From the NCBI RefSeq assembly GCF_024347515.1, contig NZ_AP025493.1, forward strand, positions 1,612,001 to 1,676,000: a stretch of DNA of 64,000 bases. The letters run 5' to 3'. A program made the position numbers and the translations under genes. Under the pieces are notes generated by a model. The model worked only from the letters and a program-made list of their open reading frames with translations. It was not told the DNA's origin and made no database searches. Below are positions 56,914-64,000 of the stretch, piece by piece (within the stretch, counting starts at the first letter, position 1; each line of letters opens with the position of its first letter). The DNA is from Vibrio gigantis. GTDB lineage: Bacteria; Pseudomonadota; Gammaproteobacteria; Enterobacterales; Vibrionaceae.

Positions 56914-57822
56914 TTAGAATGATTGCGTTTTATGGAGTGCTTGGTTTTTAACCACATTAGCGACCGCTTCGATGATTTTCGATTCTTGTTCGGACGCTTT
57001 AGACGATAAGTTGTAAAACATAATGCAATCTTGCTGAATCATATTTGGCGCTTCTTGGAGCTCGATTTCACGTACCTCACCACTTTTTATGTATTGGGTT
57101 AGGTTTTCCCGAGGACACACAACCCACCCGTCTTGCTTTAACTTTTCAATGAGTAGGCTTTGTGATGTGACCACTTCAAACTCGCTACTGATCTTGGTGT
57201 GTCTAAGCTCGTTAGCAATGTCATTCTCTGTGATTAATTGACGAAAGGTGGCCAGTTCAGCGATCGAAATCGATCGGTTGGGAATACTAGAGTGTACGGA
57301 AGTAAAGAGGCTCAGCTGAAAAGATCCGAGGTTGATATTACCGATACCCGCATTCGGGTGTAAGTTACCCATCCCCGGCATAATGGCAAACAGTGCATCT
57401 CCGTCTTCTATCTGCTGTAAACAGTGGTTTCTATCTCTTTGCAGCCAGTTGATAAGCATGTGAGGGTGAAGAGACTTGATCTCAGACTCAATGCTAAGTA
57501 ACAGCTGACAAGGGATCGAGCTGTCGTGATAAACGGTAATGTTGTTGAGCTCGCCTTTGTAAGCAGATAAGGCTATGTTTTCGAACTCTAATGATTGTCT
57601 CGCCAGTAACCGTGCTCTTGGGTACAAACGATGAGCGATGTCTGTAGCAATCGCCTTTTTTCCTTCAATACAAAACAGCTCCATTCCCATCAAATCTTCT
57701 AACGCGTTGATTCTCTCTCGCACGGTAGAACGAGCCTTATTCAATCTTTTGCTCGCAGCACTGTAGCTTTGAAGCTCATAGACACTGGTGAAGCATGCCA
57801 CCTGTTCATTCGAAATCATCAT
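56914..57822 (-). CDS. LysR-family transcription regulator
   Basis: A 302-residue regulator. The start at 57822 (MMISNEQVACF) follows AAAGG; the longer frame to 57903 adds residues with no homologous look. N-terminal winged helix (ACFTSVYELQSYSAASKRLNKARSTVRERINALEDLMGMELF) and a C-terminal effector domain (~90-295). It lies divergent from, and 104 bases away from, the serine hydrolase gene and probably controls it. Confidence 0.88.
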   Translation of the reverse strand: MMISNEQVACFTSVYELQSYSAASKRLNKARSTVRERINALEDLMGMELFCIEGKKAIATDIAHRLYPRARLLARQSLEFENIALSAYKGELNNITVYHDSSIPCQLLLSIESEIKSLHPHMLINWLQRDRNHCLQQIEDGDALFAIMPGMGNLHPNAGIGNINLGSFQLSLFTSVHSSIPNRSISIAELATFRQLITENDIANELRHTKISSEFEVVTSQSLLIEKLKQDGWVVCPRENLTQYIKSGEVREIELQEAPNMIQQDCIMFYNLSSKASEQESKIIEAVANVVKNQALHKTQSF

Positions 57823-57926
57823 TTGATTACCTTTGTACTGTTTGAGCGTACATTCTGGATTTATATGTTTGAACTTAGCAAAGTACTCTACATCCGTATA
57901 CACAAGATTGTTAACGGAGATTTCAG

Positions 57927-59228
57927 ATGAGAAAGTCGATTATTTCATTGGTCACTGCGGGCCTATTTTCGTCAACCGCTTTGGCGGATATCAAGCCTAT
58001 GTCTACAGTGCCAGCAAAAGCGAATGCGCAAGTCACACTGGAAAACTGGACGCATGCACCATTTAATAAATGGGCTTTCCAGAACATGGGAATCCATCCA
58101 ACGGCCATGGTTCCTAGAAATGGTGCAATCAACGAGATCCCACAAGCATTGAATGCGGAAGTCGCTCAACACAAATTTACTTATGCTGGAGAAGAACTGA
58201 CATTTCGTGATGCCATGATTAATGATCACACCGATGGATACATTATTATTCAAGACGGAAAGATACTGCATGAAGAGTACTTTGGTGACTTCACTGCGAG
58301 AGATCACCACCTGTGGGCTTCAAGTACCAAGTCTTTGGTTGGACAAGCTTTAGGTTTGTTGGTTGAGCAAGGTAAGGTTGATGTTGAGAAAAAGGTCAGC
58401 ACATACATTGAAGAGCTTAAAGGGACACACTTTGGTGAGCAGACTCTACGAACTTTACTGAACATGACTTCGGCGATTGATTACAGCGAAGACTATGTAA
58501 ACATGGCTCCGGGTGATGTGCATTTTGAGTACTTCCGCCGATTAGGGTTTATTCCAGCGTATGACTTGCTGGCATTGGATCCAACAAAGACAGATAAGCC
58601 GCGTGATTTACTGAGCTTCTCAGCGATGTTTGAACATAACGACAACTTAGAGGTGAACGATAAGTTTGAGTACCATAGCCCAAACGTTGATGTGGTAGGG
58701 TGGGTTATCGCTCGTGTATCAGGTCAAACACTTGACCAGTTCATTGCAGATAATATCTGGAGCAAACTGGGTACAGAGCATGATGCCTTCTTCATAACGG
58801 ACATGAACTATAACCCAGTCGCAACCGGCGGTTTCAATACTACGCTAAGAGATTTTGCTCGTGTTGGGTTGGCGATGGTCAACAATGGTGAGTACAACGG
58901 GCAACAAGTCTTCTCTGAAAAGTGGGTCAAAGATAGCTTCAATATTACGCCAGAAGAAAATCGACACATGATGAACAGTATCTACAAAGATACTGAGGCT
59001 CAAGTTTTTGACTCGCACTTAGAAGGTTACAAAAACTTCCTTTGGGTGCACGATTCAGACAAAAATATTGCGACATATCGTGGGGTGTTTGGTCAGTTCT
59101 TGTATATCAACCAAGACAAGAATGTCGTTATCGCAACCTTCTCTTCAGCAGAAAGCGCTTCGAATGCAGCGCGAGAAGAATCAAAAGTGAGAGTGGAAGC
59201 TTTTGAGTCGTTGGCTAAGTCGTTATAG
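57927..59228 (+). CDS. Exported serine hydrolase, beta-lactamase class C / NylB-like family
   Basis: A 433-residue protein with signal peptide (1-20). SSTK (Ser132-Lys135) is the catalytic SxxK. FEYHSPNVDVVGW (Tyr249) matches the tyrosine segment of NylB/EstB-type enzymes more than the YxN of true AmpC, so an esterase, amidase or peptidase role is more likely than antibiotic resistance. The third KTG-type motif is not obvious, as usual in this group. Monocistronic, with a strong terminator. Confidence 0.87.
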   Translation: MRKSIISLVTAGLFSSTALADIKPMSTVPAKANAQVTLENWTHAPFNKWAFQNMGIHPTAMVPRNGAINEIPQALNAEVAQHKFTYAGEELTFRDAMINDHTDGYIIIQDGKILHEEYFGDFTARDHHLWASSTKSLVGQALGLLVEQGKVDVEKKVSTYIEELKGTHFGEQTLRTLLNMTSAIDYSEDYVNMAPGDVHFEYFRRLGFIPAYDLLALDPTKTDKPRDLLSFSAMFEHNDNLEVNDKFEYHSPNVDVVGWVIARVSGQTLDQFIADNIWSKLGTEHDAFFITDMNYNPVATGGFNTTLRDFARVGLAMVNNGEYNGQQVFSEKWVKDSFNITPEENRHMMNSIYKDTEAQVFDSHLEGYKNFLWVHDSDKNIATYRGVFGQFLYINQDKNVVIATFSSAESASNAAREESKVRVEAFESLAKSL

Positions 59229-59244
59229 TGATAAGGTCTAAATG

Positions 59245-59282
59245 AAAATCCCCTCAAGAACCTTTCTTGAGGGGATTTTTTA
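59245..59282. terminator. Bidirectional terminator between serine hydrolase and luxN
   Basis: AAAATCCCCTCAAGAA pairs perfectly with TTCTTGAGGGGATTTT (16 pairs, 3-base loop), T-rich on both strands, between two convergent genes. Confidence 0.95.
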
Positions 59283-59316
59283 TCAGTCGTTGATTAACGT
59301 GTTAGCCATTAGCCAT

Positions 59317-61929
59317 CTACTCTTCACTTTCGGCTTCTTTGGTAACGTTCGACGTACCGCAGCCTTTTTCAAGCCAGTTATCGAGTACATGTTGCAGTGC
59401 ATTCAAAGAGGTTGGTTTTTCTAGACGACCATCCATCAACTTGCTGATCATATCTAACTCGTGTTGTCCTGATTCGCCAGACAGAGCAATGATTGGCGTT
59501 TTAGGAGAGCGTGCTTTGATAATTTGGCTGGCGTCAAAACCGTTCATTATCGGCATTTGTACGTCCATTAAGATCAAATCGACCTTGTGTGTTTTGAACA
59601 GCTCGACAGCATTCTCACCATTTTTAGCTTGTAAGCTATTGACGCCAAGTCGACTTAAGTACATCTGAACAAGTGTACGTTGCACTTCTTTATCGTCGAC
59701 GATGAGTACAGTTGGAGCCAAGTGGTTCTCTGGAGCTAGCGTACTTATCGGTTCTGAACTTTGTGTTTCCGCTTGGTTATCTGGCTTAGCTGCTGGGTTG
59801 GTTTTGTTTTCAGTTGCGGTTTGGTTGTGTTTCCAATCATTGAAGTAAGGCGTACGAAGTGCGTCTGCTTTTGGGGCATTTGGTACCACAGGGAAGTACA
59901 GGTGGAACTCGGTAAACTCCCCAACTTTAGAGTGGCATTCTACTCGGCCGCCAAATGAACGCATCACACGTTGGCAATAGCCGAGCCCAAGGCCGCTACC
60001 ACCGCTTTTTTGGTAAGAGAAAAAGTCATCAAAGATCTTATGCGTAATGGCTTCGTCTATGCCGGGGCCGGTATCTCGGAATATTAGAACGTTCTCGTAA
60101 GACCCTGCATTGGAGCTGATCTCAATTTGGCTTTCTGGGTAAGAATCAAAGTAATAGATTGCATTGCGTATCAGGTTGAAAATGACGAAGTTGAATAAGG
60201 TTTCATTCAGCTTTGCTACAAAATCAGCGTGTTGTGGTAAACGAATGCGTTCAATAATCTTTTCATTCTCGAAACCATAGTGGCTTACGGCTTGATCCAC
60301 GGCTTTATGGATAGAGGTCATCGTAACTGGACCATGCTCAGGCGTACTGTCACTGACTTCGCGCAGAATGATATCAATCAGCTGTCGTCCGCGTTGAATC
60401 GCTGCTTGACCATTTTCAATTTCAAGCAAGATTTGCTTAGCAGGTACTTGATTGTCAATGTGCTGTTTTAACACCTCAAAATGCAGTTGTACTTGAGCCA
60501 ATGGGTTACGCATTTCATGGGCGATAGAGTTAGCAAGGGCGCGACTTTGACGGATACGTCTATCAGCTTCGATGGTGCTTTGTACTCGAGTTAACAAGGT
60601 TTGCAGGGCGGAGATCTCTTCGTTAGAAAACATCTGATCGTTGCTCTTGTGTGACGACACCAATAAGTGCGTCACCGATTTACCCTGACCAAACAAAGGC
60701 ATCACCAAGGCGGTGTCGTTTGAACTCATTTTGTCATAAAGGGCTTTTATTGAGCGCTTGGATGGTGCGGTGTAATCAAGCTCTTGGGACAGTTCGTCAA
60801 ATACTAATACAGACTTGTTGGTAGACAGATAATCTTCGTAGAAGGTTTCGTTGTAGTTGCTGTTCACCAGACGCAGCTTGTCTTCTGGAATTTGTAGTAG
60901 GCTACCTAATCGACGCATTGCATCATCAATCGACAGCTTGAAATCGTCTTCTAGCGATAGGATTTGTTGTACTGGCGTCTTCTTGTTTCCGTAAACAAAG
61001 AAGGAAGCGTAGTGGCTTACTCGCTTGTAGAGAACATGCCAAGTGATGCCGATAATCGCACAGATTGGGATAGCAACGAGCCATTGACTATCGTCTGTCA
61101 GCGGAATAAATATCGCACCAAAAGGAACAACTAAAATAGCGCATACCAACAGCGCATTTAGGCTCATGTACGCAAGGTACTTGACGCTGTAAAAGCGCGA
61201 GGTCAGTAGGGCATAGCCAACGAACAACATTTCACTGATCGACAAGGCTGGTGGCAACCAAGTGAGCGAGAAATCGCGCAAGAAGTAGGTCATGCCTAGG
61301 TGGATTGTCGCAGTAGATAGCATGAAGACTAAAATGCCTGCGATCATGTAGTTGGTTTTGGCTAAGGTAAGCTTGCTGCTGTTGGCACGCATGGCCACCA
61401 GGTTGATTAGTGTCAGGATAACAAAGCTTATCATCCCAATGAAGAAATACGGCGTGTGTGGGCCAAACTCAATCACGAACAGGCTTGGACCAGCGATGGT
61501 GACATGCTCAACGGTTAACCCCGGACTTAAATTGATAAAGAAGGAGTAGACGGTTAGGGTGACGAAAATGGCTTTTTGCCATGCATGAACCTTCCCATTA
61601 CGTTGTTCGGCTGCGAGCTTACACGAGAAGTAATAGGCAAAGGCAAACGCAAAGAAAGAGGCGAGGTTGGCAAACTTTGCCGCGAACACGGCGGCGGAGG
61701 CCCCAAGTTCCGGTAATAAATCGGTATGGAAATAAGCGTTGCTGCTGATCCACGCAACAATGCAGATCGAATACGCGATGTAAGGGGCATGGTGTGTCCC
61801 CGCGATCACTTCGTTCTTGTGTTTCAAGCGATAGCAGTAATAGAACAACCACATAACAACCACAGCCACGGTTGCAAGTAGTGTGATTGCTTTTGCATAA
61901 ATGATCGCCTCGAGGCCGAAATCAAACAT
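59317..61929 (-). CDS. luxN: Acyl-homoserine-lactone receptor hybrid sensor kinase LuxN
   Basis: An 870-residue hybrid kinase, recognised as V. harveyi LuxN: FDFGLEAIIYAKAITLLATVA at the start, nine or so membrane segments to ~residue 300, then HisKA with IAHEMRNPLAQ (His471), HATPase_c (NLIRNAIYYF, DTGPGIDEA, GGSGLGLGYC) and a receiver domain with Asp789 in LILMDVQMP. His471 equals the LuxN number in V. harveyi when the start at 61929 is used; that ATG also has AAGGA five bases ahead, while the ATG six bases earlier has none. A ~40-residue Gln/Thr/Asn linker before the receiver domain is longer than in V. harveyi. It overlaps luxM by 8 bases. Signals through LuxU/LuxO. Confidence 0.97.
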   Translation of the reverse strand: MFDFGLEAIIYAKAITLLATVAVVVMWLFYYCYRLKHKNEVIAGTHHAPYIAYSICIVAWISSNAYFHTDLLPELGASAAVFAAKFANLASFFAFAFAYYFSCKLAAEQRNGKVHAWQKAIFVTLTVYSFFINLSPGLTVEHVTIAGPSLFVIEFGPHTPYFFIGMISFVILTLINLVAMRANSSKLTLAKTNYMIAGILVFMLSTATIHLGMTYFLRDFSLTWLPPALSISEMLFVGYALLTSRFYSVKYLAYMSLNALLVCAILVVPFGAIFIPLTDDSQWLVAIPICAIIGITWHVLYKRVSHYASFFVYGNKKTPVQQILSLEDDFKLSIDDAMRRLGSLLQIPEDKLRLVNSNYNETFYEDYLSTNKSVLVFDELSQELDYTAPSKRSIKALYDKMSSNDTALVMPLFGQGKSVTHLLVSSHKSNDQMFSNEEISALQTLLTRVQSTIEADRRIRQSRALANSIAHEMRNPLAQVQLHFEVLKQHIDNQVPAKQILLEIENGQAAIQRGRQLIDIILREVSDSTPEHGPVTMTSIHKAVDQAVSHYGFENEKIIERIRLPQHADFVAKLNETLFNFVIFNLIRNAIYYFDSYPESQIEISSNAGSYENVLIFRDTGPGIDEAITHKIFDDFFSYQKSGGSGLGLGYCQRVMRSFGGRVECHSKVGEFTEFHLYFPVVPNAPKADALRTPYFNDWKHNQTATENKTNPAAKPDNQAETQSSEPISTLAPENHLAPTVLIVDDKEVQRTLVQMYLSRLGVNSLQAKNGENAVELFKTHKVDLILMDVQMPIMNGFDASQIIKARSPKTPIIALSGESGQHELDMISKLMDGRLEKPTSLNALQHVLDNWLEKGCGTSNVTKEAESEE

Positions 61930-63157
61930 GTTCATCCTTTCTTAGCGAACTTGGTTTTTCTACCGAACTTAGTTTTTCTGATGAACCTAGCTTTCTGCTT
62001 TCACGTACCGCACGTTTGTAGTTCCGAAAATCGACATCATTGAATGCTTCTACCATCATCTCAAAATTCCAAAAACCACGATAAATTGTTGTGCCATCAC
62101 CATTTAATTCGCAATACCCAGAGTGGAAGTACGCATGGGCATTAATGGTTTGATAAAACTGAAGCATGAAAGGTTGCTCAATGATAGTGAAGCCGATCTT
62201 ATAGCCTATTTGATGTAATACACTCATCAGCTCTTTTTGAGCAAGGTAGAGGAAATAGAGCTTTTGTTGGGTATTGCCACTGACTGTCAGACGCAACACT
62301 TCACACAGAGCGTGTTTAGCAGACAATTGTAGCTGGAATTGTTGGTCAAATTCTGGGAGAGAGTAACACTTTGGCAATGTAGGCGGTGTGAGAAGTTGTA
62401 GCTTCGCTAGTTCATCATAGCCGTAATTGGGTAAACAGTATTGCCATTGCTCATTGCTGAACGGCGGTGCGTAACTTAGCCAAGTATCATTCTTGGACCA
62501 GTCTTGAATCAGCGCGGAGGAAACCAGCGTCGGAGTTGCTTCGTTGACAGGATGTTTGAGCAAAATAAAATGCTTACCTGCCTGAGAAAGGTGCAATAAA
62601 GGCAACATCTCAAACCATTTCTCACCCTTGATGAATACCTCAAGATTGCTTAAAGCAATGGCATCGCAGATTGGCATTCCTTGTGGGTGACTCGGTGTTT
62701 GTACCAAAAGTGGGTCATGCTCGATCTGCTCAATGATCGCACCATAATAAGCACTGTCATTGATGGGGAGGTCGACATGATAAAGAGGGCCTGAATTTAA
62801 TGGTGATTTTGCTTTTATCGCAGCAATTTCGCACTCACACCAAAAATCTAACCAATGCATATAGCACTGTCCTACCGCTTCCTCAAGGCGCACGATCTCT
62901 GCTGATAATGCATTTGGATAGCGTTGAATCAGATCTCGATAGTCCATTAATTCAAACAGTACCGAATAGCTTTTGTTTTGATGCTCAGGGAAAAGTAATT
63001 CTAATTGGCTTCTACGATATTCAGTCACGTTTTGGAAAAGCTCAGTGCGCTCTTGTGACTGATAAGTGTTGATGACGAGCTCTATCAGCGCTCGCTGTTT
63101 TATTTCGATAGACAGACTGCTAGCCAACAGTGAGCCTAAAGACGACATTAATTTCAT
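61922..63157 (-). CDS. luxM: Acyl-homoserine-lactone synthase LuxM (AinS family)
   Basis: A 411-residue synthase with the LuxM opening MKLMSSLGSLLASSLSIEIKQ and YRRSQLELLFPEHQNKSYSVLFELMDYRDL. This family is unrelated to LuxI; in V. harveyi it makes 3-hydroxybutanoyl-homoserine lactone from SAM and an acyl donor. TAGG lies six bases before the ATG. The C-terminal ~20 residues are Ser/Glu/Lys-rich and repeat (RKLGSSEKLSSVEKPSSLRK), beyond the usual length of ~400. Co-transcribed with luxN. The acyl chain of the product in this species cannot be read from sequence. Confidence 0.95.
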   Translation of the reverse strand: MKLMSSLGSLLASSLSIEIKQRALIELVINTYQSQERTELFQNVTEYRRSQLELLFPEHQNKSYSVLFELMDYRDLIQRYPNALSAEIVRLEEAVGQCYMHWLDFWCECEIAAIKAKSPLNSGPLYHVDLPINDSAYYGAIIEQIEHDPLLVQTPSHPQGMPICDAIALSNLEVFIKGEKWFEMLPLLHLSQAGKHFILLKHPVNEATPTLVSSALIQDWSKNDTWLSYAPPFSNEQWQYCLPNYGYDELAKLQLLTPPTLPKCYSLPEFDQQFQLQLSAKHALCEVLRLTVSGNTQQKLYFLYLAQKELMSVLHQIGYKIGFTIIEQPFMLQFYQTINAHAYFHSGYCELNGDGTTIYRGFWNFEMMVEAFNDVDFRNYKRAVRESRKLGSSEKLSSVEKPSSLRKDEHV

Positions 63158-63824
63158 GTTTAACCTAGCCTAGGTTTATATAATTATTTTTATTCGCTCT
63201 GCACTATCTACAGGACACTGATTTTAGGTATGTATTTGAAGTTAGGTTACTTTGAGCGAGCTAATCGTAACTTTACTTGTGTCTATAGTGTGCGAGGTAA
63301 GTTGCATAATCGGGCGAGATTTTACTACTTGCGCTCACTCTTAACAATAAAGATTTACCATATCTGAATGAAATCAAGGATGAATAAAATATAATATTAT
63401 CAACAGCTTGTAGGTTGAATTGACGTTTTTAAACCAGACATGATCAAGCCGAGCATAAACTTTTGAGTTTATAAAATAATCTTAAATATCTATTTTTTGA
63501 ACCAACATCATAATCCATATCAAGGTGAGCCCATCTTATTAATCATGAGGGGGAATATCAGTAACTCAAAGCATTTGGTTAAATGATTGGTTGTATTTGT
63601 CTTATACTCGCTTATTACATCGCTATCATTTTAACGATTTAAATATCAGAGGAGTAAAAGCAGGGCATTAGTGTCCGGCTTTGTTTTTCTGACAATCTTC
63701 TGTGTTTATAGAGTAGTTACACCATAATCTCTGATGAAGTGATGACATTCGAGGTTTAAGCTTGCCTGCATATGAAACATTATGGCGAGTAATCCCTCGT
63801 GAATGATTGAGGTAGAGAGAATTT
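63158..63824. other. Divergent intergenic region, luxM / cystatin-like lipoprotein
   Basis: A 667-base AT-rich space. No ORF with a ribosome site, no strong terminator hairpin and no sequence like Qrr small RNAs. It must hold the luxM promoter and that of the lipoprotein gene (GAGG at 63810). Confidence 0.55.
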
Positions 63825-64000
63825 ATGAAGAAAGTACTATTGGTAAGCTTGTTTAGTGTTGCGGCGCTAGCAGGGTGTAGTCAAAAATCTGAGGTTCCAA
63901 CTCAACCGCAAGAGAATACGAACCCTATCTGTAGCACAAAAGATCTGACTGGTGGTTGGTCGCAAAGCGATATAACACCAGAAGCTAAGCAAGCTTTAGA
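63825..64000 (+). CDS. Cystatin-like lipoprotein, N-terminal part (runs off window end)
   Basis: The first 58 codons of a gene cut by the window end. Lipobox ALAGC (Cys18, Ser at +2, outer-membrane sorting), a Gln/Pro/Asn linker, then CSTKDLTGGWSQSDITPEAKQAL. GG followed by a helix start and E-x-x-x-AL resembles the conserved N-terminus of cystatins, and bacterial lipoproteins with this GGWS segment are annotated as cystatin-domain proteins. The inhibitory QxVxG loop would lie beyond the window, so the call is tentative. Confidence 0.6.
   Translation, partial: MKKVLLVSLFSVAALAGCSQKSEVPTQPQENTNPICSTKDLTGGWSQSDITPEAKQAL

Noticed and set aside
57927..59228. AmpC beta-lactamase resistance gene
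   Set aside because: Motifs around the tyrosine fit NylB/esterase relatives and no KTG-type motif is evident, so a resistance claim is not supported.
63158..63824. Qrr-type quorum-sensing small RNA near luxM
   Set aside because: No terminator hairpin and no conserved Qrr core could be found in the gap.

Overview
The window looks like about 64 kb of the second chromosome of a marine Vibrio, most plausibly of the Splendidus/Harveyi side of the genus. This rests on protein recognition: a LuxM/LuxN autoinducer pair, a thermolabile-haemolysin-type phospholipase beside LipA and its foldase, the malK / malE-malF-malG divergon, a pstSCAB operon next to a GGDEF gene, and a MoxR-Bat gene set. Many of these lie on chromosome II in V. 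cholerae. I see no rRNA, tRNA, IS element, prophage or CRISPR array. Coding density is high and base composition looks even, so most of it reads as resident chromosome.

Layout. 1-4.4 kb: end of a DEAD-box helicase gene, then secreted lipid-degrading enzymes (GDSL phospholipase, divergent lipase plus foldase). 4.6-13.3 kb: five tightly packed genes behind a good Fur-box candidate, encoding a periplasmic S9 oligopeptidase, a haem/haemoglobin-type TonB receptor, a secreted zinc metalloprotease with P-domain and GlyGly-type C-terminal anchor, and two DUF1566 proteins. This is the best candidate here for an undescribed system: iron-regulated capture and proteolysis of an iron or haem protein. 13.3-21.5 kb: chemoreceptor, high-affinity phosphate transporter and a diguanylate cyclase. 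21.6-28.6 kb: six overlapping genes of the MoxR / DUF58 / VWA (Bat) type, including a VWA-TPR protein with two long in-frame Q-rich DNA repeats. 29-37.3 kb: a second chemoreceptor, a small acidic protein and the maltose ABC transporter, followed by a possible intergenic sRNA.

37.7-47.7 kb: small hypothetical genes, a thioesterase, an orphan peptide-binding protein, an EamA exporter with a divergent AraC regulator, a small-protein pair, and an Att-like ABC transporter operon with a CrtC/AttH-type lipoprotein. 48.2-59.2 kb: a modular secreted endonuclease I, a PhyH dioxygenase with an MDR reductase, a YibH/YibI-type pair, a small exported protein, EamA and MFS transporters, and a LysR regulator divergent from a serine hydrolase. 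59.3-64 kb: luxN and luxM (acyl-homoserine lactone receptor kinase and synthase), then the start of a cystatin-like lipoprotein gene.

Many genes encode exported products, nutrient scavenging (Fe/haem, Pi, maltodextrin, lipid, DNA, peptide) or signalling. Start sites were moved from the longest possible reading frame wherever a ribosome binding site and signal peptide clearly favoured an internal codon; this is stated in each entry. Function calls come from reading motifs and remembered family features; no database search was possible.
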